Shown: piece by piece, positions 13,200 to 24,000 of the stretch
How positions within the stretch are numbered: position 1 is the stretch's first letter
How the letters are laid out: each line of letters starts with the position of its first letter
NCBI RefSeq assembly: GCF_050948175.1
Contig: NW_027490232.1
Span: 496,001 to 560,000 of the forward strand
DNA from: Xylocopa sonorina
Lineage: Eukaryota > Arthropoda > Insecta > Hymenoptera > Apidae
Length of the DNA stretch: 64,000 nucleotides
Reading direction: 5' to 3'
Made by a program: the position numbers and the translations under genes
Notes under the pieces: model-generated
Databases searched by the model: none
What the model was told of the DNA's origin: nothing
Seen by the model: the letters and a program-made list of their open reading frames with translations, nothing else

Positions 13200-14320
13200 T
13201 CTACACTTCAAATGAATGTAAATGCGACACTTCTTTGCAAGGAAATAGCGTTTGCAGATGTCTACGTATCGTAGCAATGGATTTCGGAAGCTTCTTAAAA
13301 CGCGATATCGCATCTCATTTCTATGTTTCATGGTAAGATATAATATGATTTGCGAAGTGTTATGAATTCCCCGTCTACACTCCAAATGAATGTAAATGCG
13401 ACACTTCTTTGCAAGGAAATAGCGTTTGCAGATGTCTACGTATCTTTGCAATAGAGTTCTTATGATTCTTAAAACGCGATATCGCATCTCATTTCTATGT
13501 TTCATGGTAAGATATAATATGATTTGCGGAGTGTTATGTATTCCTCGTCTACACTTCAAATGAATGTAAATGCGACACTTCCTTGCAAGGAAATAGCGTT
13601 TGCAGATGTCTACGTATCGTAGCAATAGAGTTCTTATGATTCTTAAAACGCGATATCGCATCCCATTTCTATGTTTCATGGTAAGATATAATATGATTTG
13701 CGAAGTGTTATGTATTCCTCGTCTACACTTCAAATGAATGTAAATGCGACACTTCTTTGCAAGGAAATAGCGATTGCAGATGTCTACGTATCGTAGCAGT
13801 AGAGTTCTTAAGATTCTTAAAACGCGATATCGCATCTCATTTCTATGTTTCATGGTAAGATATAATACGATTTGCGAAGTGTTATGTATTCCTCGTCTAC
13901 ACTTCAAATGAATGTAAATGCGACACTTCTTTGCAAGGAAATAGCGTTTGCAGATGTCTACGTATCGTAGCAATGGATTTCGGAAGCTTCTTAAAACGCG
14001 ATATCGCATCTCATTTCTATGTTTCATGGTAAGATATAATATGATTTGCGAAGTGTTATGAATTCCCCGTCTACACTCCAAATGAATGTAAATGCGACAC
14101 TTCTTTGCAAGGAAATAGCGTTTGCAGATGTCTACGTATCTTTGCAATAGAGTTCTTATGATTCTTAAACCGCGATATCGCATCTCATTTCTATGTTTCA
14201 TGGTAAGATATAATATGATTTGAGAAGTGTTATGTATTCCTCGTCTACACATCAAATGAATGTAAATGCGACACTTCCTTGCAATTAAATAGCGTTTGCA
14301 GATGTCTACGTATCGAAGCA
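13200..14320. repeat. 696-bp tetrameric tandem duplication in block 1
   Basis: Private variants repeat exactly 696 bp apart (four monomers): atttcggaag at 13281 and 13977, and gaattccccg at 13364 and 14060. The later copy also carries differences near its end. This is a recent local four-monomer duplication. Confidence 0.85.
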
Positions 14321-15086
14321 ATAAAGTTCAAATGCTTCTTAAAACGCGATATCGCATCTCATATCTATGTTTCATGGTAAGATATAATACGATTTGCGAA
14401 GTGTTATGTATTCCTCGTCTACACATCAAATGAATGTAAATGCGACACTTCCTTGCAAGGAAATAGCGTTTGCAGATGTCTACGTATCGTAGCAATAGAG
14501 TTCTTATGATTCTTAAAACGCGATATCGCATCCCATTTCAATGTTTCATGGTAAGATATAATATGATTTGCGAAGTGTTATGTATTCCTCGTCTACACTT
14601 CAAATGAATGTAAATGCGACACTTCTTTGCAAGGAAATAGCGATTGCAGATGTCTACGTATCGTAGCAGTAGAGTTCTTATGATTCTTAAAACGCGATAT
14701 CGCATCTCATTTCTATGTTTCATGGTAAGATATAATATGATTTGAGAAGTGTTATGTATTGCTCGTCTACACATCAAATGAATGTAAATGCGACACTTGC
14801 TTGCAATTATATAGCGTTTGCAGATGTCTACGTATCGTAGCAATAGAGTTCTTATGATTCTTAAACCGCGATATCGCATCTCATTTCTATGTTTCATGGT
14901 AAGGTATAATATGATTTCCGAAGTGTTATGTATCCGACGTCTACACTTCAAATGAATGTAAGTGCGACACTTTCTTGCAAGGTAATAGCGCTTGCAGATG
15001 TCTACGTGTCGTAGCAATGGATTTCTGATGCTTCTTAAAACGCGATATCGCATCTCATATTTATGTTTCATGATAAGATATAATAT

Positions 15087-16583
15087 TCATTGCGAAGTGT
15101 TATGCATTCCTCGTCTACGATTCAATTGAATGTAAATGCGACACTTCCTTGAAAGGAAATAGCGTTTGCAGATATCTACGTATCGTAGCAATAGAGTTCT
15201 TGTGATTCTTAGAACGCTATATTGCATCTCATTTTTACGTTTCATAGTAAGATATAATATGATTTGCGAAGTGTCATGTATTCCTCGTCTACGATTCAAA
15301 TGAAAGTAAATGCAACACTTCCTTGCAAGGAAATAGCGTTTGCAGATGTCTACGTATCGTAGCAATGGATTATTGATGCTTCTTAAAACGCGATATCGCA
15401 TCTCATTTCTATGTTTCATGGTAAGATATAATATGATTTGCGAAGTGTTATGTATTCCTCGTCTATACTTCAAATGAATGTAAATGCGACACTTCTTTGC
15501 AAGGAAATGGCGTTTGCAGATGTCTACGTATCGTTGCAATAGAGTTCTTATGATTCTTAAAACGCGATATCGCATCTCATTTCTGTGTTTCATGGTAAGA
15601 TATAATATGATTTGGGGAGTGTTATGTATTCCTCGTCTACACTTCAAATGAATGTAAATGCGACACTTCCTTGCAAGGAGATAGCGTTTGCAGATGTCTA
15701 CGTGTCGTAGCAATGGATTTCTGATGCTTCTTAAAACGCGATATCGCATCTCATATTTATGTTTCATGATAAGATATAATATTCATTGCGAAGTGTTATG
15801 CATTCCTCGTCTACGATTCAATTGAATGTAAATGCGACACTTCCTTGAAAGGAAATAGCGTTTGCAGATATCTACGTATCGTAGCAATGGAGTTCTTGTG
15901 ATTCTTAGAACGCTATATTGCATCTCATTTTTACGTTTCATAGTAAGATATAATATGATTTGCGAAGTGTCATGTATTCCTCGTCTACGATTCAAATGAA
16001 AGTAAATGCAACACTTCCTTGCAAGGAAATAGCGTTTGCAGATGTCTACGTATCGTAGCAATGGATTATTGATGCTTCTTAAAACGCGATATCGCATCTC
16101 ATTTCTATGTTTCATGGTAAGATATAATATGATTTGCGAAGTGTTATGTATTCCTCGTCTACACTTCAAATGAATGTAAATGCGACACTTCCTTGCAAGG
16201 AGATAGCGTTTGCAGATGTCTACGTATCGTAGCAATGGATTTCTGATGCTTCTTAAAACGCGATATCGCATCTCATTTCTATGTTTCATGGTAAGGTATA
16301 ATATGATTTGCGAAGTGTTATGTATCCGTCGTCTACACTTCAAATGAGTGTAAATGCAACACTTTCTTGCAAGGAAATAGCGTTTGCAGATGTCTACGTA
16401 TCGTAGCAATGGATTTCTGATGCTTCTTAAAACGCGATATCGCATCTCATTTCTATGTTTCATGGCAAGATATAATATGATTTGAGAAGTGTTATGTATT
16501 CCTCGTCTACACATCAAATGAATGTAAATGCGACACTTCCTTGCAATTAAATAGCGTTTGCAGATGTCTACGTATCGAAGCAA
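15087..16583. repeat. Second 696-bp tetrameric duplication in block 1
   Basis: The private variant ttcaattgaatg occurs at about 15121 and again at 15817. The unusual stretch with cgctatattgc and ttttacgtttcatagtaag also recurs, from about 15207 to about 15903, again 696 bp. A related unit appears on the other side of element 2 near 29640, so the higher-order pattern continues across that insertion. Confidence 0.8.
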
Positions 16584-18087
16584 TGAAGTTCAAATGCTTC
16601 TTAAAACGCGATATCGCATCTCATATCTATGTTTCATGGTAAGATATAATACGATTTGCGAAGTGTTATGTATTCCTCGTCTACACATCAAATGAATGTA
16701 AATGCGACACTTCCTTGCAAGGAAATAGCGTTTGCAGATGTATACGTATCGTAGCAATAGAGTTCTTATGATTCTTAAAACGCGATATCGCATCTCATTT
16801 CTATGTTTCATGGTAAGATATAATATGATTTGCGAAATGTTATGTATTCCTCGTCTACACTTCAAATGAATGTAAATGCGACACTTCTTTGCAAGGAAAT
16901 AGCGATTGCAGATGTCTACGTATCGTAGCAGTAGAGTTCTTATGATTCTTAAAACGCGATATCGCATCTCATTTCTATGTTTCATGGTAAGATATAATAT
17001 TCATTGCGAAGTGTTATGCATTCCTCGTCTACGATTCAAATGAATGTAAATGCGACACATCCTTGCAAGGAAATAGCGTTTGCAGATGTCTACGTATCGT
17101 AGCAATAGAGTTCTTATAATTCTTAGAACGCTACATTGCATCTCATTTTTACGTTTCATGGTATGATATAATATGATTTGCGAAGTGTCATGTATTCCTC
17201 GTCTACGATTCAAATGAAAGTAAATGCGACACTTCCTTGCAAGGAAATAGCGTTTGCAGATGTTTACGTATTGTAGCAATAGAGTTCTAATGCTTCTTAA
17301 AACGCGATATCGCATCTCATTTCTATGTTTCATGGTAAGATATAATACGATTTGCGAAGTGTTATGTATTCCTCGTCTACACATCAAATGAATGTAAATG
17401 CGACACTTCCTTGCAAGGAAATAGCGTTTGCAGATGTCTACGTATCGTAGCAATGGATTTCTGATGCTTCTTAAAACGCGATATCGCATCTCATTTCTAT
17501 GTTTCATGGTAAGATATAATATGATTTGAGAAGTGTTATGTATTCCTCGTCTACACATCAAATGAATGTAAATGCGACACTTCCTTGCAATTAAATAGCG
17601 TTTGCAGATGTCTACGTATCGAAGCAATAAAGTTCAAGTGCTTCTTAAAACGCGATATCGCATCTCATATCTATGTTTCATGGTAAGATATAATACGATT
17701 TGCGAAGTGTTATGTATTCCTCGTCTACACATCAAATGAATGTAAATGCGACACTTCCTTGCAAGGAAATAGCGTTTGCAGATGTCTACGTATCGTAGCA
17801 ATAGAGTTCTTATGATTCTTAAAACGCGATATCGCATCTCATTTCTATGTTTCATGGTAAGATATAATATGATTTGCGAAGTGTTATGTATTCCTCGTCT
17901 ACACTTCAAATGAATGTAAATGCGACACTTCTTTGCAAGGAAATAGCGTTTGCAGATGTCTACGTATCGTTGCAATAGAGTTCATATGATTCTTAAAACG
18001 CGATATCGCATCTCATTTCTATATTTCATGGTAAGGTATAATACGATTTGCGAAGTGTTATGTATTCCTCGTCTACACATCAAATGA

Positions 18088-18091
18088 ATGT
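18088..18091. other. Target-site duplication of element 2 (left copy)
   Basis: ATGT lies immediately left of the LTR and again at 27190-27193 immediately right. Removing the element and one copy restores the normal monomer context aatgaATGTaaatgcg, and the monomer period across the site returns to exactly 174 bp. Confidence 0.9.
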
Positions 18092-18093
18092 TG

Positions 18094-18114
18094 TGACGTC
18101 AGGCGTAGCGCCTG
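18094..18114 (+). promoter_or_regulatory. CRE-like site and adjoining 6-bp dyad at LTR left end
   Basis: The canonical cAMP-response element TGACGTCA occupies LTR bases 3-10. It overlaps a dyad, CAGGCG-TAG-CGCCTG, at LTR bases 9-23. The same arrangement is in all five LTRs of the window (starting at 3708, 18094, 25632, 38675 and 46213). Its function as a CREB/ATF site is inferred from the motif only. The LTR end sequence itself may constrain these bases for integrase binding. Confidence 0.45.
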
Positions 18115-18533
18115 CCACCCATCAGCCTCCTCACCGCCTCCAGCATCAACCCCTGCACGCAGGCAACCTGCCGTACACGCCTGCAGATACAGCAACCAGC
18201 AGCGTTCGTGCGCGCACGGGTGCACGCGCTCGCACGCACGTAGGAACATCTCTTTCTCGCTCGCACCAACGAGCAACGCTGTCTCGCTCGCACCTACGAG
18301 CATCCCCGCCTCCCTCGCATCGAGGACTCCGTCCAGAGGGAAGAAGTCGCAGCCCGTCACCGGAATGGGGACTGTTCCAGTTTAGGGAACCAACATTGCC
18401 AGACCCTGTGTACTATTTTTAACTCATATATTACATCTATGTACATGTATTATAATCCTAAATCTAAGTACTCATGACACATATTGTAACACACCACAAC
18501 ACACACGTAATTCTAAGTCCGTAGGTATATGAT

Positions 18534-18543
18534 TATATATTAA
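18534..18543 (+). promoter_or_regulatory. TATA-like box of the 5' LTR promoter, element 2
   Basis: TATATATTAA is at LTR position 443-452, followed by GC-rich sequence where a start site would lie about 30 nt downstream (around 18565-18575, near gcgtcaacg). Equivalent boxes are at 4148, 26072, 39115 and 46707. This makes the first 470 or so bases U3, which contains the end of the Pol frame. The start site is inferred. Confidence 0.55.
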
Positions 18544-19120
18544 GACGCGCCTGCGTCAACGACACGCGCAGCTAGCCCCACCACGAGCCGCGAGTCCCCA
18601 CTCGCTGGACCACGCGCTCCCCACTATGAGCGCCCGCGACCGAAGCGCCTCGCGAACCGAGGAGGTCCGAGACGCGACTCCAGAGAGTCAGTCTACTTCG
18701 AGATTCCAGTCCGAGGAGTCGAATCCTCCAGTACCATTTCTTATACTCGAGCCATTAGCCGCCTCAATGTGGGGTCTAGGCTACGCGCTAGTATTTCTAT
18801 TTCCTTAGTTCTAACTTAGAATAATTTCAACTTTGTATAATTTTAACTTAGAATATATTCCATTTATTTTACTACATCTAGTTTTTGAGTTTAATACCAT
18901 ATCTACTAATTCCTATATCTACTAAATCAAATGCCACTTCTCGCGCTTAATACAAACAGTAACAACGAATTCTTCCACGTGTCTCTTCCATACAACTGGG
19001 TAGCTTCCCATCACCTCGAAGGAGTATAGAACTCAGCTTTGCAGAGTTGCGATAGAGCGGACCGCCGCTTATCCTTCCGAGCATTGTCTGTTAGTACAGA
19101 AAACTCTGGGTGAATGGGGC

Positions 19121-19543
19121 GTGATTCCGGTTCGCGAAGAACACGACGCGCGGGTAGGAAGAATTTCCTTCGCTCACTTGTGCGTGGATACTTGGGTAAC
19201 GTATCCCGGATCCCCGTGTACCAGCAACCTGTCTCCGCACCTACTCAGCAGCATCTCTCCGAAGTCTCCAGCAACGCCGAGTCTCCTGTTTCCGCAGCCG
19301 AGGTTGCTGCGATATCTACAGTCTCCACCGAATCCGCTTCGCATCCGAGTCGCAGTTTCCCGCTTCGCTGGAAGCTCATTGAATTATCAACCTCAATCAA
19401 CAGGCCAGCACCTACGTCGATACCAATCAACGATCCACGGCGAGAATTTTACCAACGTATCGAGAACGAAATCAGCAAAGGTAATATTTCCAACTCCTAA
19501 TATCCGCGAATCGCGAGTGTTTTGTCCGTGTCGCGTTAGCTGA
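19121..19543 (+). CDS. Open frame in LTR/leader upstream of gag, 140 codons from a GTG (coding status uncertain)
   Basis: This frame is stop-free from about 18964 to TGA at 19541-19543, nearly 200 codons, but contains no ATG; the stated start is a GTG and is probably not used. I recognise no domain. An overlapping frame with an ATG (19114-19500, 128 codons, rich in Ser/Arg) competes with it. Comparing element 2 with the diverged 3' LTR of element 3, seven substitutions fall in the overlap. Five are silent in the 140-codon frame, but only one is silent in the 128-codon frame, which hints that the 140-codon frame is the constrained one. Copies lie at 4735-5157, 26659-27081, 39702-40124 and 47294-47716. 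Chance remains a real alternative because the number of changes is small. Confidence 0.25.
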   Translation: MIPVREEHDARVGRISFAHLCVDTWVTYPGSPCTSNLSPHLLSSISPKSPATPSLLFPQPRLLRYLQSPPNPLRIRVAVSRFAGSSLNYQPQSTGQHLRRYQSTIHGENFTNVSRTKSAKVIFPTPNIRESRVFCPCRVS

Positions 19544-19657
19544 AATAGTCGAACCCGGTCGTAACGCGTTTCCGCGGACCGAATTTCGAACAAATAGGCT
19601 AGTGTCGTGAAGCCTCCGGATAAACGAAAAGTTATTTCGCCGGACGTGACATAAAAT

Positions 19658-19675
19658 TGGTGACAGCGGTGGGAT
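19658..19675 (+). other. Primer-binding site, tRNA-Leu-like, element 2
   Basis: TGGTGACAGCGGTGGGAT begins six bases after the LTR end (spacer taaaat). Its complement reads as a tRNA 3' end: ATCCCACC from the T arm, CGCTGTC acceptor strand, discriminator A, then CCA. It differs at one base from the 3' end I recall for animal tRNA-Leu (UAG/AAG type), so tRNA-Leu is the likely primer. Confidence 0.75.
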
Positions 19676-19724
19676 AGTCGCGCATACTCTGCTGTAATTC
19701 GACTGATAGGGTACGCGAACAGCC

Positions 19725-21056
19725 ATGGCTACGCGCACGCCAATAAAACGCACGCGACTGCAAACTCAAAAGGATTCCGCTATCGAAACCGAACACCGCC
19801 GAACTTTGGATTTCCATGAACCGCTCGCTTCAAACGGCGCCGCCGCCGCACCTACAACCCCGATTGCTACTACTTCCGCGAATAGAGATAGGGATCAGAC
19901 AGTTATGAACCTTACAAACCAAATCGAATTACTACGGCAAGAATTAGATTCCCTTCGCGCAACTCGTTCAAGTAACGCTGAAACAATTTCTGTCGGTACG
20001 CCTCGTACACAACCGTTTGCTACCTCCATATCTGAAACGTTAACGCCACAAACAGACAAACTTTCGTTCCGAGAAGCTCTAGAGACAGTTCCAATATTCG
20101 ACGGAAAGAATATTCCACTGCTCCAATTTATTCGGGCCTGTAAACGAGCAAAGGACCTAGTTTCGCCAGAAGGGGAGCCTTCACTTACTCGGCTAATAAT
20201 TAACCGTCTTCGGGGCCGCGCCTACCTGGCCGTCGAGGACGAACCGTGTACCTCGATTAGACAATTAACTGAAATTCTACGGTCGGCTTTCGGGTCAACG
20301 AAATCTACCGACCATTACCGTGGCGAGTTGGCAAACACGTTTATGCGACCCGGGGAACATATTTTAGACTTTATCGGCCGAATTAAAGATTTGAGGAACG
20401 CAGCGATTGACTGCGAACGTTATGATTCGGACGAAATAATTAGCTCGCGCTCGGGGATAGATTCGCTCACCTTAAGGTGTTTTTGCGACGGCCTTATCCC
20501 GGAAATCCGCTTATCTATGAATACCCGAATATACGAGACATACAACGACGCGTTCGCACACGCAAAAGAACTTTATCGCAGGTACGAACTCGACAAGGAA
20601 AGATTAGTCACACCGCGCTCGCGTAGCGAATTCGTCCCTAACGAACGCCGAGTAGAAACCTTTTGTCATAAGTGCAATAGTAGGAATCATACTACGCGTG
20701 ACTGTAGGGCTATTAACAACCCTCGGCCATATAACTCTTACCCTCGCGATGAACCGCCGAGGGACTCGCGCCGCGTCCAGGACACAAGACCGCAAATAAC
20801 GGGACCTCCGCGCGGTCAGTACGCACCGCGCGACCGCGTCGAAATTACTTGCAGGTATTGCAAATTCCCAGGGCACACAATCGATGAGTGCCGAAAACGC
20901 CAACACAATAACGCGATAGCTAGTAGAGCCATCGAAAATAACGCCCGTCAATACCAGGGAAACGCGAACGGCCTCCCAACCCGCCGCGAGACGGTACGCG
21001 AGGCCGCATCGAATCGTCACGTTCTCGCACTAACGGAAGAAATCGAGGAGATGTAA
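19725..21056 (+). CDS. gag: Gag polyprotein (capsid/nucleocapsid), element 2
   Basis: 443 aa, from the first ATG after the primer-binding site (context agccATGG) to TAA. The N-terminus is basic. A likely coiled coil follows at residues 60-80 (heptad-like NLTNQIELLRQELDSL). A capsid-like region of the Ty3/gypsy Gag type spans roughly residues 113-290 (FREALETVPIFDG... through the ELYRRYELDKERL stretch). Two CCHC zinc knuckles (C-x2-C-x4-H-x4-C) occupy residues 314-327 and 376-389, with an Arg/Pro-rich linker between. Gag would assemble virus-like particles in the cytoplasm and bind element RNA through the knuckles. The last 38 codons overlap pol in the -1 frame. Element 3's Gag differs only at residues 318 (N to I) and 407 (A to T) despite several silent changes, so the gene is constrained. 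Confidence 0.95.
   Translation: MATRTPIKRTRLQTQKDSAIETEHRRTLDFHEPLASNGAAAAPTTPIATTSANRDRDQTVMNLTNQIELLRQELDSLRATRSSNAETISVGTPRTQPFATSISETLTPQTDKLSFREALETVPIFDGKNIPLLQFIRACKRAKDLVSPEGEPSLTRLIINRLRGRAYLAVEDEPCTSIRQLTEILRSAFGSTKSTDHYRGELANTFMRPGEHILDFIGRIKDLRNAAIDCERYDSDEIISSRSGIDSLTLRCFCDGLIPEIRLSMNTRIYETYNDAFAHAKELYRRYELDKERLVTPRSRSEFVPNERRVETFCHKCNSRNHTTRDCRAINNPRPYNSYPRDEPPRDSRRVQDTRPQITGPPRGQYAPRDRVEITCRYCKFPGHTIDECRKRQHNNAIASRAIENNARQYQGNANGLPTRRETVREAASNRHVLALTEEIEEM
20957..21006 (+). promoter_or_regulatory. Programmed -1 ribosomal frameshift signal (gag-pol), element 2
   Basis: The heptamer GGGAAAC (20957-20963) is in the gag frame as G GGA AAC, the X XXY YYZ pattern. After a 5-nt spacer (gcgaa) comes CGGCCTC (20969-20975), perfectly complementary to GAGGCCG (21000-21006). 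Inside the loop a small CCG/CGG helix (20984-20986 with 20992-20994) can also form. The pol frame is open from 20942 and gag ends at 21056, so the signal sits inside the overlap. Slippery site, spacer and stem are all preserved in element 3. Confidence 0.85.
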
Positions 21057-24000
21057 ATTTTCGAGCCGCAGTTAATGTAACCGGAAAAACGAGTGTCCCT
21101 ACGGTCATCATTAATTCGAAATCGCTAATTAAGCCTGTCGTTATGATGATAGACACCGGGGCAGAAATAAATGTAATAAAAGAAAACGCGATTAGGAAAA
21201 ATCTCCAAATAAACCGCGCCGAACGTTTAACAATCACCGGGATTACCGATGGCACCGTAGCCACCTTAGGGACGGTTACGTTATCCATATTTTCACGCGA
21301 TATACCTTTTAATATTGTAAGCGCAGATTTTCCTATCAAAACAGCCGGCATCTTAGGATCAGGCTTCTGCGCGGACGCGGATATTTCGTTTAAAAATAAA
21401 TTTATCCTTTGGCACGGCAATCGTATACCATTTGCGTCCCCAAGGGATATAATAGAACATATTACACTTCCTCCGCGAACCAATTCAGGTATACGCGTTC
21501 GCGTAATTAACTCGAGCGTCGATGAGGGTATAATCCCCAGAGTTGAGCTCGCGGAGGGAGTTTATTTCGGCAACGCTATAGTACGCGTCAAAGAAGGATA
21601 CGCTGTAACACGCATAATAAATGCAACCGACAGCGAAGTAACGATTCCCATTCCCAAAGTACATGTGGATCCACTTCCCGTATCCAGTCTAATTCCAAAT
21701 CCTAATCCTACGCTGTATCCTCTATTTTCAAATTCCAACGAACAACAAACTCTTCCAGATCAAAAATTACCAAGCGCCGCATCCAATTATACCAAATCCA
21801 TCAATGCCGAACCTCTAAAAACCTCCGTTTTTTTTTCAAACAAATATTCAAACCATCGAGTCAATATCAATCACCAAAATATAACAAACAAAACCTTTTC
21901 TAAGAACCCCAGAGCTGGGAACCTAAACAAAACTTCGTACGCCGATATACTTAAACGAAACCCGAAACCGGAGATAACGCGAAGCGAGTCGAGTGCGTCG
22001 CAACCCGAGAGTAGGTTCAACAAAATAATATCCGCCTTACGCCTCGATCACCTTAACAAAGAAGAAAAAACAGACATCCTAGATTTAATTTCCAACGCAC
22101 AAGATCTTTTCCACTTACCCGGCGACAAATTAGGCTTCACAAATGTAACTTCACACCGCATACCAACTGTCAATGACCAACCCGTGAACGTTAAACAGTA
22201 CAGATTCCCTCCGGTTCACAAACAAGAAATCCAGAAACAGATGGAACAACTTCTAAGCGACGATATAATTAGACCATCGAAATCACCGTATAATTCCCCG
22301 CTCTGGGTAGTTCCGAAAAAACCAGATTCTGCAGGGAACAAGAGGTGGCGCGTTGTAATCGATTATCGCGCTTTGAACGAAAGATCGGTAGCCGATGCGT
22401 ACCCTCTCCCCTGTATTACGGAAATCCTGGACCAGCTGGGCAGCTCAAAGTACTTTAGTACGTTTGATCTGGCCAGTGGTTTTCACCAAATTCCGATGTC
22501 TCCGTCCGACGCCGCGAAAACCGCATTTTCGACACCACACGGACATTTCGAGTTCCAACGAATGCCCTTTGGCTTGCGTAACGCCCCAGCCACGTTCCAG
22601 AGACTCATGGACAGCGTGCTAACGGGTTTGCAAGGGAACGAAATGTTCGTGTACCTCGATGATATCGTTATATATGCCAGCTCGTTACAAGAACATAGAA
22701 ATAAGTTTAATAAACTCGCGGAGCGATTACGGGCCGCAAATCTGGTACTGCAACCAGATAAATGCGAGTTTCTGCGTCGGGAGGTTAACTATCTTGGTCA
22801 TATAATAAGCGAGAAAGGAGTAAAACCAGATCCGAATAAAGTTCGCGCCGTAAAGGACTTTCCGAGACCACAAAATCCTAAGCAAATTAAACAATTTCTC
22901 GGTCTCGCTGGCTACTATCGTCGTTTTATAGCAAATTTCTCTGCACTCGCAAAACCGTTAACGAATCTTTTGAAGAAAGACGCAAAATTCATTTGGCGCA
23001 ACGATCACGAAAACGCATTCGTAACTCTTCGTGACATGCTCTGCGAAGCTCCGATCTTACAATATCCTGATTTTACAAAGCCATTCATAATCACATCCGA
23101 TGCATCTGCCGACGCAATTGGCGCCGTATTGAGTCAGGGCCCTATAGGAAAGGATCTTCCAATCGCTTATACATCCAGATTACTAAATAGTGCCGAGAAA
23201 AATTACTCCACCATTGAAAAGGAATGTCTGGCGATTATATACGCGGTTCACTTCTTTAGGCCTTACATTTACGGGAAAACGTTCAAACTAGTTACCGATC
23301 ACAGGCCACTAGTTTGGATGAACTCAGTGAAAGACCCATCGAGCAGGTTAATTCGTTGGAGACTCAAATTGGCGGAATACGAATACGAAATCATTTACAA
23401 ACCAGGAAAAGTTAATATGAATGCAGACGCCTTATCTCGTAATCCTGTAACCGTGCAACCAATTTCCAATTCCACTGATTCTGAAAACGATCTTTTCGAC
23501 ATCCGACGACCCTCCTCACATTCAGTTCCAACCGCTCCACCGCCAACGCCAGCATCCTCTTCCGAGAGTCTCAATACCCCTTATCCTTCGACGAAACAAG
23601 AAAAATCTACTTTACCAACACCATCCACTGAATTACCGACCGCCGACACCGACTTACCCGTACGACAACGACACGTATTCGTAACAACTAGAGACTCTAT
23701 AGCAGCACGACGCGATAATCTAGTTTGTTTTATAACAAAAGGAGGCCGCCCTTTCGACAGAGGCGCCCTCGAGTTACAAAAATCAGGAAAATTTTTCCAA
23801 CACAAGGACCATATCACTTTAGCAAGAGCTAAAGTAAAATCTGATAACGGTTATTTCCAAATCGCTCTTCCTGTAACTGAACATGAAAGAAAAGCAATCG
23901 ATAACGAAATTTTACTAGAATCACTAAGATCTCTGTATGACGCCGTAACAGAACTTCAAATTCAAACTTTCAGTATTTCGCAAGCTTCAATAGACACGGT

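Larger units (their letters stand above)
5266..18091 (-). repeat. 174-bp satellite array, block 1 (about 74 monomers)
   Basis: Tandem monomers have a 174-bp period; for example tctac occurs at 5431, 5605, 5779 and 5953. Two monomer types alternate. Type A carries GCGATATCGC and the context tttctatgtttcatggtaag. Type B carries GAGATATTGCATCTC and catgataagatataatattcattg. All monomers have one orientation. Because 174 is 58 codons, the minus strand shows long open frames of a basic 58-residue repeat; these are not regarded as genes. Nothing other than satellite is seen in this stretch. The strand given is that of the long open frames and is arbitrary. Confidence 0.97.
18092..19651 (+). repeat. 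5' LTR of element 2, 1560 bp
   Basis: The ends are TGTGACGTC and GACGTGACA. It is long for an insect gypsy-type LTR. By position it contains a CRE-like site and hairpin at the left end, a 27-bp repeat unit plus a partial copy (18255-18302), a TATA-like box at 18534, an AT-rich region at about 18805-18950 with no canonical AATAAA seen, and a GC-richer part with an open reading frame at about 18964-19543. A 60-codon frame at 18626-18808 is present, but its ATG is lost (ACG) in the 3' LTR of element 3, so I do not call it a gene. Confidence 0.95.

Noticed and set aside
5266..18091. CRISPR-like array
   Set aside because: The repeats are 174 bp, directly adjacent and without unique spacers, and the genome is eukaryotic. 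It is a satellite.
18626..18808. 60-codon LTR frame beginning ATGAGCGCC (four of five LTRs)
   Set aside because: The ATG is ACG in the 3' LTR of element 3, it is short, and no domain is recognisable, so there is no sign of constraint.
21143..21145. ATG before the protease motif as the true Pol start
   Set aside because: The Pol frame is open 200 nt further upstream and a well-formed -1 frameshift signal lies in the gag-pol overlap, so Pol is better explained as part of Gag-Pol.
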